A program made the translations under genes and the position numbers. This document shows, in pieces, positions 50,297 to 59,550 of a stretch of DNA of 64,000 nucleotides. The stretch is from GCA-003244245 sp050699595. Its GTDB lineage: Bacteria; Actinomycetota; Actinomycetes; Mycobacteriales; Pseudonocardiaceae. The DNA lies in assembly GCA_050699595.1 (NCBI GenBank), contig JBOHFI010000018.1:1-64000 (forward strand). The letters are read 5' to 3'. How positions within the stretch are numbered: the first letter of the stretch is position 1; every line of letters starts with the position of its first letter. The notes under the pieces were generated by a model that was not told where the DNA came from, did no database searches, and saw nothing but the letters and a program-made list of their open reading frames with translations.

Positions 50297-50995
50297 CTAC
50301 CGCATTTTGCGCAGGCTCAGGATGAGGAAGCCTGGCTCACGGTCGAGAGTGTCGTAGTCCTTCGGGAAGAGTTCGCGCATGCTCTCCGCTGGGCGGGGCT
50401 CGATCAGTTGGTCGATGAGGAAGCCGGCGCTCGTCGCCGCCGCGCAGAGTCGCGAGAGCGGCTCCCGCCAGAAGCGGACCTCCTGGTCGCCGGTCGAGAG
50501 GCGCCACGTGTCGGTCTCGAGCACCGTGTCGAAGTAGGAGCCGCCCTTGCGGAGCCAGTCGACCGTGGGGTGCTGAGTCGACACCACGAGTGCTCCCCCG
50601 GCTCGCAGTACGCGGTGGAGCTCCGCGAAGGCCGCCGGTTGGTCGGCGACATAGTGGATGGCCAGTGCGCAGATGCTCGAATCGAACGCCTCCGCCGGGT
50701 AGGGCAATGCCTCGCCGAGCCGGGCCAGGTCGATCTGTGCCCGCTGTCCCAGCCGCTGCCTCGCCAGGTCGACCATCGCCTGGCTGGCGTCGAAGCCCAC
50801 GACTTCGGCCCCAGCGGCCAGCAACGACTCGGCGTACCAGCCGGGGCCACACGCGGCGTCCAACACGCGCCGGCCGGTGACCGGACCCAGGGCCGCCAAG
50901 ACGGCCGGCCGGTCGTAGTGGGCGTTGTAGGCGCTGTCCGCGGCGTGCCGCTCGTAGCCGGAACCCATCTCGTCGTACGCCGCCCACAGATCCAC
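50297..50995 (-). CDS. class I SAM-dependent methyltransferase
   Basis: The 232-residue methyltransferase has motif I VLDAACGPGWYAESLL, the acidic end of strand 2 (VVGFDASQAMVDLAR), and FDSSICALAIHYVAD as motif II. It resembles UbiE/type-11 methyltransferases of broad substrate range. It lies 49 bases upstream of fchA on the same strand but has no evident link to folate metabolism. Confidence 0.85.
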   Translation of the reverse strand: MDLWAAYDEMGSGYERHAADSAYNAHYDRPAVLAALGPVTGRRVLDAACGPGWYAESLLAAGAEVVGFDASQAMVDLARQRLGQRAQIDLARLGEALPYPAEAFDSSICALAIHYVADQPAAFAELHRVLRAGGALVVSTQHPTVDWLRKGGSYFDTVLETDTWRLSTGDQEVRFWREPLSRLCAAATSAGFLIDQLIEPRPAESMRELFPKDYDTLDREPGFLILSLRKMR

Positions 50996-51068
50996 ACCGC
51001 CCAGCCTAAGCGCTCAGCACCGCAAGTCCGCCGCGGGTTGAGGCCGGATCATTGCTCCCCCGCGCTGC

Positions 51069-51344
51069 TCACCGCTGCTGCAGCCATCGCTGTCCGAGCA
51101 GCCGGATTTCAGCGAGATCAGTCCAGCCCGTCGGCGCCACTGGGATGGTGCTCAGGACGCCTGCCACGGTGGAGTGGTCGCCGATCCGCTGGCCGTCCAG
51201 CACGTAGGCCACCGCCTCACCGCGCCGCCATCGGATCGTGAGTCCGCCTTGACGGTGGCGATCAAGGAACACCCACCCGACCGGCGCTGTCGTCGGGGTA
51301 ACCCCGCCTCGACGACGGGGTGGTGGTTTCGCCTCACGTTTCAC
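51069..51344 (-). CDS. hypothetical small protein
   Basis: The 91-residue protein has an Arg/Pro-rich N-terminus (MKREAKPPPRRRGG) and a more ordered second half ending VAPTGWTDLAEIRLLGQRWLQQR, which looks like a conserved helical domain. No function is recognised. The 235 bp between it and the next gene contain no further supported feature. Confidence 0.5.
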   Translation of the reverse strand: MKREAKPPPRRRGGVTPTTAPVGWVFLDRHRQGGLTIRWRRGEAVAYVLDGQRIGDHSTVAGVLSTIPVAPTGWTDLAEIRLLGQRWLQQR

Positions 51345-51579
51345 GGCTGGTTCCTCCGTACCGCTGACTCGTCAGCCCGGTCCTGGGGTTTTGATCACAA
51401 CCGTGCCCGTGCCACCGGTGATGACCTACCCTGGGCAGTTGCGATCTGCGGGAGCGGTATCCGAAGGGCGTAGGGAACTTCCGCGCTGGGTTGGTCGGAT
51501 TGTCGTGAGCCGGTAACGTCCTTCTGTCACGTCCGGAAGCCGCCTATCGAGTGAGGCGCCACGATGTCGAGGAAGTGCT

Positions 51580-53184
51580 ATGGGGGAGCTACGCACTCAG
51601 AAGCAGCAGCGTGAGCAGCTGGTGCGTTCACTGCGGGCCGCGGGCAAGTCGCGGGTGGACGTCGCTGAGGCTCTCCGGCAGCGCTACCGCGTCAATGCCC
51701 GGATAGCCTTCCGCTACGCCCATTGCTGGAGCCAGCGCCAGGCCGCCGATGAGTGGAACCAACGCTGGCCCGATGAGCTGAAGACATTCAAAAGTTTTTC
51801 ATACTGGGAGCAGTGGCCAAGTAGTACCGGACACGCCCCGAATTTCGACAATCTCGGCAAGTTGGCGGAGCTGTACGAGTGCGCGGTCAGTGACTTGCTT
51901 GTTGATCTGCCGGATTTCCGGCATCGTGATACGACGGGCAGCGCGCAGAAAACAGTACTGGCGATGTCTAAACCTGATACCGAACTTGCTTTGCCAAGCG
52001 ATTTCACGGTGTGGGCGACGGCAACCGGCCTTGCGCTGCCGGACACGTTTGTCGCAATGCTCATGCACTACCTCGGATCACTGGCACCGTCTGAGCGTGA
52101 TGTGCGCACCACACCCCGTGACCGCGACCAGGCGTACCATCAACTTGTCCAGTTCCTCCGCAGTTGGGCGCACACCATGGACCGTCGCGACGTGCTGGGT
52201 GTCCTGGCCTGGGCAGCGAGCGTGGCGTCGGTGTTGCCGAGCGCCGCTGGTGACGAGCACCAGCGGGTGGCGTCGGTGCTCAGCTCGTGGAGCCGGGTCG
52301 ATGCGCACACCATCGAGCACATTGAGGCGGTGTTGTGGCACTGCCAGCAGCAGGATTACGCGCTGGGTCCGCAGGCCGTCCTGATCACCGTCCTGGCCCA
52401 GCGTGACCTGACTCGTGCGCTGCTGCCCGATTGCCCAGCCGACCTGCGGCCTCGGATGCTCTCGGCACTGAGCGAGGGTTCGCGTCTGGCTGGGTGGCTG
52501 TCATTCGATCTGGAGCAGTTCGACCACGCTGGGTATTACTACGAGGATGCCCGCGCGCTGGCGCACGAGGCGGAGAACGCCGGGCAGGGTGGGCTCGTGC
52601 TGTGCGAGATGAGTCACCTGGCGACGTGGCGGGGCACGCCGCGGATCGGCATTGACCACGCCGTCGCTGCTGGGCAGTGGGCCGGTCGCACCGGTGACCT
52701 GCGATTGCGCGCCTACACCTCCGATGTGGCCGCGCGGGCCTACGCCGCCGACGGGCAGCACGACGCCTGCTTCGCTGCCCTCGACACGGCCCACACCGTA
52801 CTGATGAAAGCAGATGACCAAGCCCCGAGCTGTATCCCGTATGGCGAAGGGGGATACATGTCGGTTCGCGGTGGGTGTCACCTCACGCTACGCGAAACTG
52901 ACCAGGCAATTTCCTATGCCCAGCAGTCCCTCCGGGTCCTGGACCCGTTATCCACCCGGAACGTGGCTATGACTCTTGTCGACCTCGGCGAGGCGTATGT
53001 GCAGTGCGCTGAGATCGACGAAGCGGCGCGCCTGCTCGGTGATGCCGGAGAGATTGCGGCAGGTAATAGCTCCGTTCGGCTGGCCAGGCGGTTGGTACAG
53101 GCCCGCGCTGGCATGCAGCCCTGGCAAGACACTGCCGCCATCCGCACCCTCGACGAGCGTTTAGTGGCTTATGGCTTGGTGTGA
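51580..53184 (+). CDS. HTH-TPR regulatory protein
   Basis: The 534-residue protein has an N-terminal region with a possible HTH (LRAAGKSRVDVAEALRQRYRVN... and a helix ending LAELYECAVSDLL) and a C-terminal array of TPR-like helices (about residues 230-520), ending LARRLVQARAGMQPW. This layout occurs in actinobacterial regulators that respond to peptides or cell state. ATG start with weak ribosome binding site. It converges with the kinase gene of the restriction-modification operon. Confidence 0.7.
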   Translation: MGELRTQKQQREQLVRSLRAAGKSRVDVAEALRQRYRVNARIAFRYAHCWSQRQAADEWNQRWPDELKTFKSFSYWEQWPSSTGHAPNFDNLGKLAELYECAVSDLLVDLPDFRHRDTTGSAQKTVLAMSKPDTELALPSDFTVWATATGLALPDTFVAMLMHYLGSLAPSERDVRTTPRDRDQAYHQLVQFLRSWAHTMDRRDVLGVLAWAASVASVLPSAAGDEHQRVASVLSSWSRVDAHTIEHIEAVLWHCQQQDYALGPQAVLITVLAQRDLTRALLPDCPADLRPRMLSALSEGSRLAGWLSFDLEQFDHAGYYYEDARALAHEAENAGQGGLVLCEMSHLATWRGTPRIGIDHAVAAGQWAGRTGDLRLRAYTSDVAARAYAADGQHDACFAALDTAHTVLMKADDQAPSCIPYGEGGYMSVRGGCHLTLRETDQAISYAQQSLRVLDPLSTRNVAMTLVDLGEAYVQCAEIDEAARLLGDAGEIAAGNSSVRLARRLVQARAGMQPWQDTAAIRTLDERLVAYGLV

Positions 53185-53259
53185 AGGCGGAGCGGGGCTA
53201 GTGGTCGGGGTGCGGGTGAGTGGTTGTCGGCCGTGGAGCCAGGATCCGGCGCCGCTGCC

Positions 53260-55017
53260 TCACGTCCCGGTGGACTGGCCATCGTTGGCGCTGAAGGTAT
53301 GCAACTCGTGTCCGGAGTCACCGATTTCGACGGACTGCTCCGGATTTCGGTTCGCGCCATAACCCGGCGGCTGACGCTCAGTTCTGATACCGCGTAGCCT
53401 GGCGAGGAAGCCGTCGATCTCTGTCAGTTCGGGTGCATGATCACCAAGTAGTCTCCTCGTAGCCTCTCGTAGTTCCTTTGCAGTGGCTACGGTCTCGGTG
53501 AAGCGGTTGGCCATGGAGTGAAGGCGCATCACACGGGTCAGTGCGTCGAGGTAGCGGGCGACCGCCTCCCGATCATTGAGGTTCGGCTCCTGGGCTAGGT
53601 AGGAGCCGAAGGCGCTGATCGCGGCGGTGACTTCGCCAAGCTCCATCCGGCACTGCGCCACGTAATAGAGGCAGAGCAAAGTGTGGTCGTCGGCTGGGCC
53701 ATAGCGCCGCGCGGAGGCAAGCCTGACTTCCTCGAACAGACCGACGGCCTCATGGTGGCTGCCGCCGAGAAACTTCACCTGCGCAAGTCGGAAGAGCAAG
53801 TCTTCGCGCAGCGATGGATTGTCAGCTCTAGCGATCGCCTCAGCGAGCAGATCGGCGGCCTGGGCGAACTGGCCTTCTTTTGCCAGCCGCTGAGCACTGT
53901 CAGATGTCGCGTCCGCCTCCTGGCCGGTGAGTGGGCTCTGTACCGGCGCGGTGACTGTGGGATGTTCGGCCTGGATCGGGAGTGTGGGCGGGTACGTCGC
54001 TCGTGTCGTTCGCCGCGTCGCGCCGCCGAAGGGCCTGATGAACGGTAGCTGCGGATCCAGGTCCGCACCCTCCGCCGCACCAGGTTGCCCAGCAGCACCG
54101 GCCTCGGGCTGCTGTGTCCAGGGAAGAAGCGCTTCGTACACCTCTGAGGCCGCCAGCCGTTGCTCGGACTCCTTCGACAGCATCGTCAGCAGCAGGTTCT
54201 CCAGCGCCTTCGGGACGTCAGGTCTTAGTGTGCGGATCGGCGGCGGTGGGGTGTGCACGTGGTGCCAGGCGTACGACCGGCTGTCATCGGTAGGGAACGG
54301 CAACTCGCCGGTGAGAACCTCATAGAGCACGCAGGCCAGGGCGTAGATATCGGCAGCCGGCCCGACAGCGTTGGCGAGACTTTGCTCCGGAGACATGTAC
54401 GGCGGTGTGCCCACCGTCATCCCGACCTGGGTGAGTCGGGGATTGGTCCCGGCGCCGAGCAACGCCGCGACCCCGAAATCCAACACCTTGACCACACCAC
54501 CGGGCGTGAGCATCAGGTTGGACGGCTTGATGTCGCGGTGGACCACGTCGTGCCGGTGCACCACGTCCAGCACGGAGGCGATCTGCGCCCCCGCTGCGGC
54601 TGCCCAGGACACCGGCACTGGCGCGTCCGCGTAGTCCGTCTCGTTGATGACGGTCTGCAGCTCACGTCCCTGAAGCAGCTGCATCACCACGAACAGCCGC
54701 CCGGTGGCGTCGTCCACGCCGGTGTCGTAGACCGCCGGAATGCCCAAGTGCTCCAGGCTCGCCGTGGTACGTACCTCCCGGAGAAACCGGGCCTGACGGG
54801 TTCGCAGGCTCTCCTGGAAATCGTCGTCTTGAAGCCCGGCCGCTACTGGGTTCTCGGCGAGCATCATCTTCACCGCCACCCGTCGGTCCAGCCGCTCGTC
54901 GTACGCGCGCCACACCTCGCCCATGCCACCGGCCCCGATGGGAGCGTGCAACCGGTACCGACCCGCGATAACGCGAGCCGCTCCCTCAGCGTCCTCGGAG
55001 GGCGCAGCGTGGACCAT
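53260..55017 (-). CDS. cytosolic Ser/Thr protein kinase with TPR domain, linked to the RM operon
   Basis: The 585-residue Hanks-type kinase has a glycine loop (GAGGMGEV), Lys50, HRDIKPSN (160-167), DFG (180-182) and SPEQ (209-212), so it should be active. No transmembrane helix or PASTA domain is seen. The C-terminal half contains TPR-like helices (LAKEGQFAQAADLLAEAIARA, FRLAQVKFLGGSHHEAVGLFEEV, in part). The gene lies 31 bases downstream of hsdR on the same strand and probably shares its transcript. A role in controlling restriction or a separate defence effector is inference. Confidence 0.88.
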   Translation of the reverse strand: MVHAAPSEDAEGAARVIAGRYRLHAPIGAGGMGEVWRAYDERLDRRVAVKMMLAENPVAAGLQDDDFQESLRTRQARFLREVRTTASLEHLGIPAVYDTGVDDATGRLFVVMQLLQGRELQTVINETDYADAPVPVSWAAAAGAQIASVLDVVHRHDVVHRDIKPSNLMLTPGGVVKVLDFGVAALLGAGTNPRLTQVGMTVGTPPYMSPEQSLANAVGPAADIYALACVLYEVLTGELPFPTDDSRSYAWHHVHTPPPPIRTLRPDVPKALENLLLTMLSKESEQRLAASEVYEALLPWTQQPEAGAAGQPGAAEGADLDPQLPFIRPFGGATRRTTRATYPPTLPIQAEHPTVTAPVQSPLTGQEADATSDSAQRLAKEGQFAQAADLLAEAIARADNPSLREDLLFRLAQVKFLGGSHHEAVGLFEEVRLASARRYGPADDHTLLCLYYVAQCRMELGEVTAAISAFGSYLAQEPNLNDREAVARYLDALTRVMRLHSMANRFTETVATAKELREATRRLLGDHAPELTEIDGFLARLRGIRTERQPPGYGANRNPEQSVEIGDSGHELHTFSANDGQSTGT

Positions 55018-55048
55018 GCGAGCGATATTAATGATCGTCAGATGCGGG

Positions 55049-58000
55049 CTATGAGGCTGGGGGCTCCGCTCGCCGTGTTCGGCTTAATTTGATCTCCGCA
55101 GCGCGGGCCGCGGTGGCGCGGCGCTCTGCCTCCTGACGTGCGGGGCGACGGATCAAGTTGTATGCCTGCTCGGTTGCCACCTGCTTGAAGAGCCGGTTGA
55201 CGTTGGCGTCATCGAAGTAGCGCACCAGCAGGGCATCATTAGACGTGGCCTGATCGATGACGATCCGGTCCATGTCCTTCTCCAGCTCGCCCCGGAAGGT
55301 CTCCTCGTCGTTGACCAGGGCGATTTCTCGCAGTTCCGGATCCTCGGCGACCGCGACGATCAGCTGCCCGAGCAGGATCTGGTCCGTGGTCGACAGACCG
55401 GCGCCATACTCCTCGTTGACCGACCGAATCACCTCGGCGAGCGACATTTCCTCGATCTCCGCAGCGGCTGCCGCAGCCTCGGGTGCCAGACCAGGCAGTA
55501 GCTGCGCGCCGGCCGCCTCCAGTTTCAGCTCGGGTGAACCGGTCTGCTGGATGCGCAGGTGGCTCGGCGTGACCTCGCCGATGTCGGCGTTCGCGCTGCC
55601 GACCGGGCGGGGCAACCGCCTGAGGAGGAAGCGGCCGTACTGGTAGAGCCGCTCGAGCTCCGGGTTCTCGAAGCCGATGACGTGGGAGAGCCAGCCGTAC
55701 GCCGTGACGTAGGATTCCAGCGCCCGGCGAAAGTCGGCTGCGGTGGCCGGCTCCCGGGTGGCCAGTCCGGTGAAGCGATCCACGGCCGGCGCGGTGTATT
55801 GGTACAGCCGGGCGTGGGCTTTCTCGACGGCCGCTTCGGTGGCCGCACCGCCCTCGAACGCCGCGAAGTACGCCTTCACGAACGTGTCCATCTCGGCCTC
55901 GACGAGCAGTTGGTAGGCCATGACCTCGTTCTGCCGGTCGAAGAGCAGATTGGGATCTGTCGGCTCGGTGATCGATGCCTCGTAGTACTTCTGGAAGGCT
56001 TCCTCGATAACCTCCGGTTTGTTCGCGAAGTCGAGGATGAACAGGTCTTCCTGGGACTTGAGCCGGTGGGTGCGATTCAGCCTGGAGAGCGTCTGCACCG
56101 CCGCGAGTCCCGCCAGCGGCTTGTCCACGTACATGGTGGTGAGCAGCGGCTGGTCGAAACCAGTCTGGTACTTATCGGCCACGACGAGAATGCGGTACTC
56201 AGGCTTGGGAACGGACGGCGGGCTGGGATCGTCGAGGCGGGTGTAGTCGAAGCGGGCGGGGAGCTCGCGGTCGGGGAAGCCGTTGAGTTTCGGCTCGGTG
56301 TACTCGATGCCGTCGACTTCCAGTACCCCGGAGAACGCGACCAAGGTTCCACAGTCGGCGAAGCCGCGCTGCTCGATGTAGGCGCGCATCTTCTGGTAGA
56401 GGCGCACGGCGTGCTCGCGGCCGGGGGTGACGACCATCGCCTTGGCGCGACCACCGAGACGGCCAGCGGTGTGGGAACGGAAGTGCTCAACGATGATCTT
56501 CGCGCGAGAGGCCATCGACGCATCGGACAGCAGCGCGGCCCGCACCAGCTTCGAGCGGGCCTTGCGCGGATCCACCCGCTGCTCGGCCTCGTCGGCTGCG
56601 GCGCTCTGGAGCTTGAAGTACGTCGCGTAGGTGACGTAGATGCCAAGCACATCGAGGATGAAACCTTCCCCGATGGCCTGCCGCATCGAGTAAATGTGAA
56701 ACGGGCCGAGACCCACCGGTTCCGGGTAGGGGCTGCCGAACAGGTCAAGCGTCTTGGCTTTGGGGGTCGCGGTGAACGCGAAGAACGACAGGTTCGGCTG
56801 CCTGCCGCGAGCCAAAGCGGCAGCGGTCAGCGGGTCGCCGTCCTCGTCCACCGCGTCGGAGCCGAGCCTGCCCAGCGCCTTCTTCAGCGCTGCGGCGCTA
56901 TCGCCGCCCTGTGAGGAGTGCGCCTCGTCGATGATCACCGCAAAGCGACGTTCGCCGAGCCCTGCCACCTTGCTGAGGACGAAGGGAAACTTCTGCAGGG
57001 TGGTGATAATGATGCGGGCGGTCGGGCCCGTCAAGGCCTCGGCGAGTTGCTGGGAGTTCTCGTCGATTCGTACGACGACGCCAGCGGTGTGATCGAACTG
57101 GTAAATGGTGTCCTGGAGTTGTTTGTCCAGCACTCGACGGTCGGTGATCACGACGACCTTGTCGAAGACCGGCTGATTCGCTCTAGCCCCCGTGGCGAGG
57201 ATCGCCGGATCGATCAGGGCCGGGTGCTCGGGGGTGTGCAGGGTGGCCAGGCGGTGGGCGAGCCAGGCGATGGTGTTCGACTTGCCAGATCCGGCGGAGT
57301 GCTGGATCAGGTAGTTCTCCCCGGCACCGTGCCGGGCGGCGTGCGCGGTGAGCTTGCGTACCGCGTCCCACTGGTGGAATCGCGGGAAGATCAATGGTTG
57401 AGCGTGGGCCTTGCCCGGCTTGTGTGACGGTGCCTTACCGGCCTTGACCGCAGCGTCCTCGACGTGCAGGAACCGTTGCAGCAGCTCCATCCAGTTGTCC
57501 CGCGCCCACACCTGCTCCCACAGGTACGAGGTGGGGTACTCGCCGTCGCGGGCGGGGGCGTTGCCCGCGCCGCCGATCTGCCCGGGGCCACCCGAACCCG
57601 TGTTGAACGGCAGAAATCGGGTCTTGGGGCCGGCCAGCCGGGTGGTGAGGAAGGCGAGGTCTGGATCGACCGCGAAGTGCACCAGACTGCGCTTGTCGAA
57701 GAACAGCTCCTTGGGATCGCGGTCGGTCCGGTACTGCCGCATGGCGTCCTCGACACTCTGGCCGGTCAGTTGGTTCTTCAATTCCACGGAGCCTATCGGG
57801 AGCCCATTGAGGAAAAACGCCAGGTCGAGGGCGTCAGCCGGGCGCTTAGCGGAGTAGCGGAACTGGCGGACGACGGTCAGCCGGTTGGCATTGTACTCGT
57901 CGAGCGCCCCGGCCGCGAGCGTGTGCGCGGGTCTGAAGTACGCGAGCCGGATCTTCACGTTGCGGTCGTTGACCCCGCGGCGCAGCACGTCGAGCAGCCC

Positions 58001-58252
58001 GCGTGAGTCGATCTGGCGGGCCACCAGCTTCGCGAACCGCTGGATCGGTGCTTCCTCGTCCTCGCCGTACACCTCTCGCAACGCCAGCCAGGAATCGTTC
58101 TGCGAGGCGCCGAGGAAGGCGGCGAGCTCGGAGGTGTCGATGCCGAGCTCGTGGTTGTAGGTGTCGGCGAGCCCACCCTGCCACCCATTGCGCAACAGAG
58201 CTGCCTCAACGGCGTCCTCGAACGCTTCCTCGGTATACACGCGCGCGTTCAC
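55049..58252 (-). CDS. hsdR: type I restriction endonuclease subunit R
   Basis: The 1067-residue protein has an N-terminal nuclease domain with the ExK core (SVELKNQ) and a DEAD-box translocase: Walker A SAGSGKSN, motif II IIDEAHSSQ, motif III FFAFTATPK, motif V DKYQTGFDQP and motif VI LSRLNRTHR. A helical C-terminal domain binds the methylase core. It cleaves DNA lacking the methylation set by HsdM. The start overlaps the hsdS stop by four bases. Confidence 0.95.
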   Translation of the reverse strand: MNARVYTEEAFEDAVEAALLRNGWQGGLADTYNHELGIDTSELAAFLGASQNDSWLALREVYGEDEEAPIQRFAKLVARQIDSRGLLDVLRRGVNDRNVKIRLAYFRPAHTLAAGALDEYNANRLTVVRQFRYSAKRPADALDLAFFLNGLPIGSVELKNQLTGQSVEDAMRQYRTDRDPKELFFDKRSLVHFAVDPDLAFLTTRLAGPKTRFLPFNTGSGGPGQIGGAGNAPARDGEYPTSYLWEQVWARDNWMELLQRFLHVEDAAVKAGKAPSHKPGKAHAQPLIFPRFHQWDAVRKLTAHAARHGAGENYLIQHSAGSGKSNTIAWLAHRLATLHTPEHPALIDPAILATGARANQPVFDKVVVITDRRVLDKQLQDTIYQFDHTAGVVVRIDENSQQLAEALTGPTARIIITTLQKFPFVLSKVAGLGERRFAVIIDEAHSSQGGDSAAALKKALGRLGSDAVDEDGDPLTAAALARGRQPNLSFFAFTATPKAKTLDLFGSPYPEPVGLGPFHIYSMRQAIGEGFILDVLGIYVTYATYFKLQSAAADEAEQRVDPRKARSKLVRAALLSDASMASRAKIIVEHFRSHTAGRLGGRAKAMVVTPGREHAVRLYQKMRAYIEQRGFADCGTLVAFSGVLEVDGIEYTEPKLNGFPDRELPARFDYTRLDDPSPPSVPKPEYRILVVADKYQTGFDQPLLTTMYVDKPLAGLAAVQTLSRLNRTHRLKSQEDLFILDFANKPEVIEEAFQKYYEASITEPTDPNLLFDRQNEVMAYQLLVEAEMDTFVKAYFAAFEGGAATEAAVEKAHARLYQYTAPAVDRFTGLATREPATAADFRRALESYVTAYGWLSHVIGFENPELERLYQYGRFLLRRLPRPVGSANADIGEVTPSHLRIQQTGSPELKLEAAGAQLLPGLAPEAAAAAAEIEEMSLAEVIRSVNEEYGAGLSTTDQILLGQLIVAVAEDPELREIALVNDEETFRGELEKDMDRIVIDQATSNDALLVRYFDDANVNRLFKQVATEQAYNLIRRPARQEAERRATAARAAEIKLSRTRRAEPPAS

Positions 58253-59550
58253 CGGATCTCTCCTCCACGGGAAATGGTGACATCGAGCTGACCAGTGACA
58301 GCAGCCATGATCAACGCCTGCCGCCGCTCCGATAGCAACGCCACTTGACGCGCAATTGAACTCTTGAGGCGACTCGTCTGCTCGATCTGTCGCTCGAGGG
58401 CATCAGAGATGCTCTCTTGTCGTTCTTTCGACGGAAGTCGGAAAGTGAAGCCCCCGATCTGCTCACCGCTGACATGTGGAACGGAAACTCCGGTCATTTC
58501 AGATTCAATCTCCAATCTGAAATTCGATGATTCGAGGACTCGTCTGATGTATTTCATCGAGACATCACCCTTTGGTCGCAAGCAGGCCACTCGCTGCAAT
58601 AGCAATGTGGGCAGATCCTCCGTCTGAATAAAGGTAATTCGCATCCCGGTCGAAATCCAAGGACGATCCATTCCGATCGTCAGATCTCCTACTTGCAGAT
58701 GAAATCGCGTTGGCACCGGTTGGGCAGTGACATCCCAGGTTGCGATTTCATCCCAGGACGTTGCGCCGACCGTAACATTGATACCACGAAGAAGTCTTAC
58801 CCCTGTGCTGTCGGTGAGGAATCCGCTACTCGGGAAAGCATAACCGGGAATGACCTCGCATAGTCGCGATATTTTGCCTTCACGCCAATCCAAAGACGGC
58901 TCGTCTGCGCTAATCTTCTTGAGCGTATCCAGGTCGCCGGCGACGACTCCGTCCAACAACTGCCCGATGCGCGCATCCAGGATTGCAATCTGGTTTCGAC
59001 GTAGTTCTATGAGACGGTTAATTCGAGAGGTTTCGGCGTCGAGAAAGTCGGAGATTCTGCGCTGCTCTTCCCTGTCGGGTAGTCGTAATTTAAGGTTTGC
59101 GACTTGCTCAAAATTGAGTCCGTCGCGATTTGCGCCAACTTGCTGCGCTAGAATCTGCTCCTGAACGTCTAGCGACGAGAGTGAGTAGGCTAGAAATCTA
59201 CTCTCCGTATCAGGGTTTGGCCGCAGGATACATACATGCTGGTTAACGTTAGCTTTCCCCAGGCCGTCTGGGGCCACGGCAACGCGGCCGAGCGAGGCGC
59301 CTGTGATGTTCAGTAGAACGTCGCCAGTGCGAACTTCGGTGCCCTTCATCTCGCGGTGAGCCTCTTCGCTGATATACGCTACGTCATCCAGTCGAAGGCC
59401 ATCGAAATGGACGTTCTGGCTTCTCAGGAAAGTGACACCACTTGACTCATAGGTCTGAGCACCCCCAGAAGGGGTCTTGCCGCTGCCGATCTTCACGGCG
59501 CACGTCTTGACTCGACGTTGCCTGAAGCGTTGGAACTCCTGTGTACTCAT
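58249..59550 (-). CDS. hsdS: type I restriction-modification specificity subunit
   Basis: The 433-residue protein has two target-recognition domains separated by conserved helices (LPDREEQRRISDFLDAET and the equivalent LPSKERQESISDALERQIE). The first TRD region (KIGSGKTPSGGAQTYESSG) has the usual entry motif. The gene is AT-richer than its neighbours, as common for exchanged hsdS genes. It defines the bipartite target, which cannot be predicted here. Confidence 0.93.
   Translation of the reverse strand: MSTQEFQRFRQRRVKTCAVKIGSGKTPSGGAQTYESSGVTFLRSQNVHFDGLRLDDVAYISEEAHREMKGTEVRTGDVLLNITGASLGRVAVAPDGLGKANVNQHVCILRPNPDTESRFLAYSLSSLDVQEQILAQQVGANRDGLNFEQVANLKLRLPDREEQRRISDFLDAETSRINRLIELRRNQIAILDARIGQLLDGVVAGDLDTLKKISADEPSLDWREGKISRLCEVIPGYAFPSSGFLTDSTGVRLLRGINVTVGATSWDEIATWDVTAQPVPTRFHLQVGDLTIGMDRPWISTGMRITFIQTEDLPTLLLQRVACLRPKGDVSMKYIRRVLESSNFRLEIESEMTGVSVPHVSGEQIGGFTFRLPSKERQESISDALERQIEQTSRLKSSIARQVALLSERRQALIMAAVTGQLDVTISRGGEIR

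Noticed and set aside
55559..56914. 451-codon frame antisense to hsdR
   Set aside because: Shadow of a clearly identified endonuclease gene.
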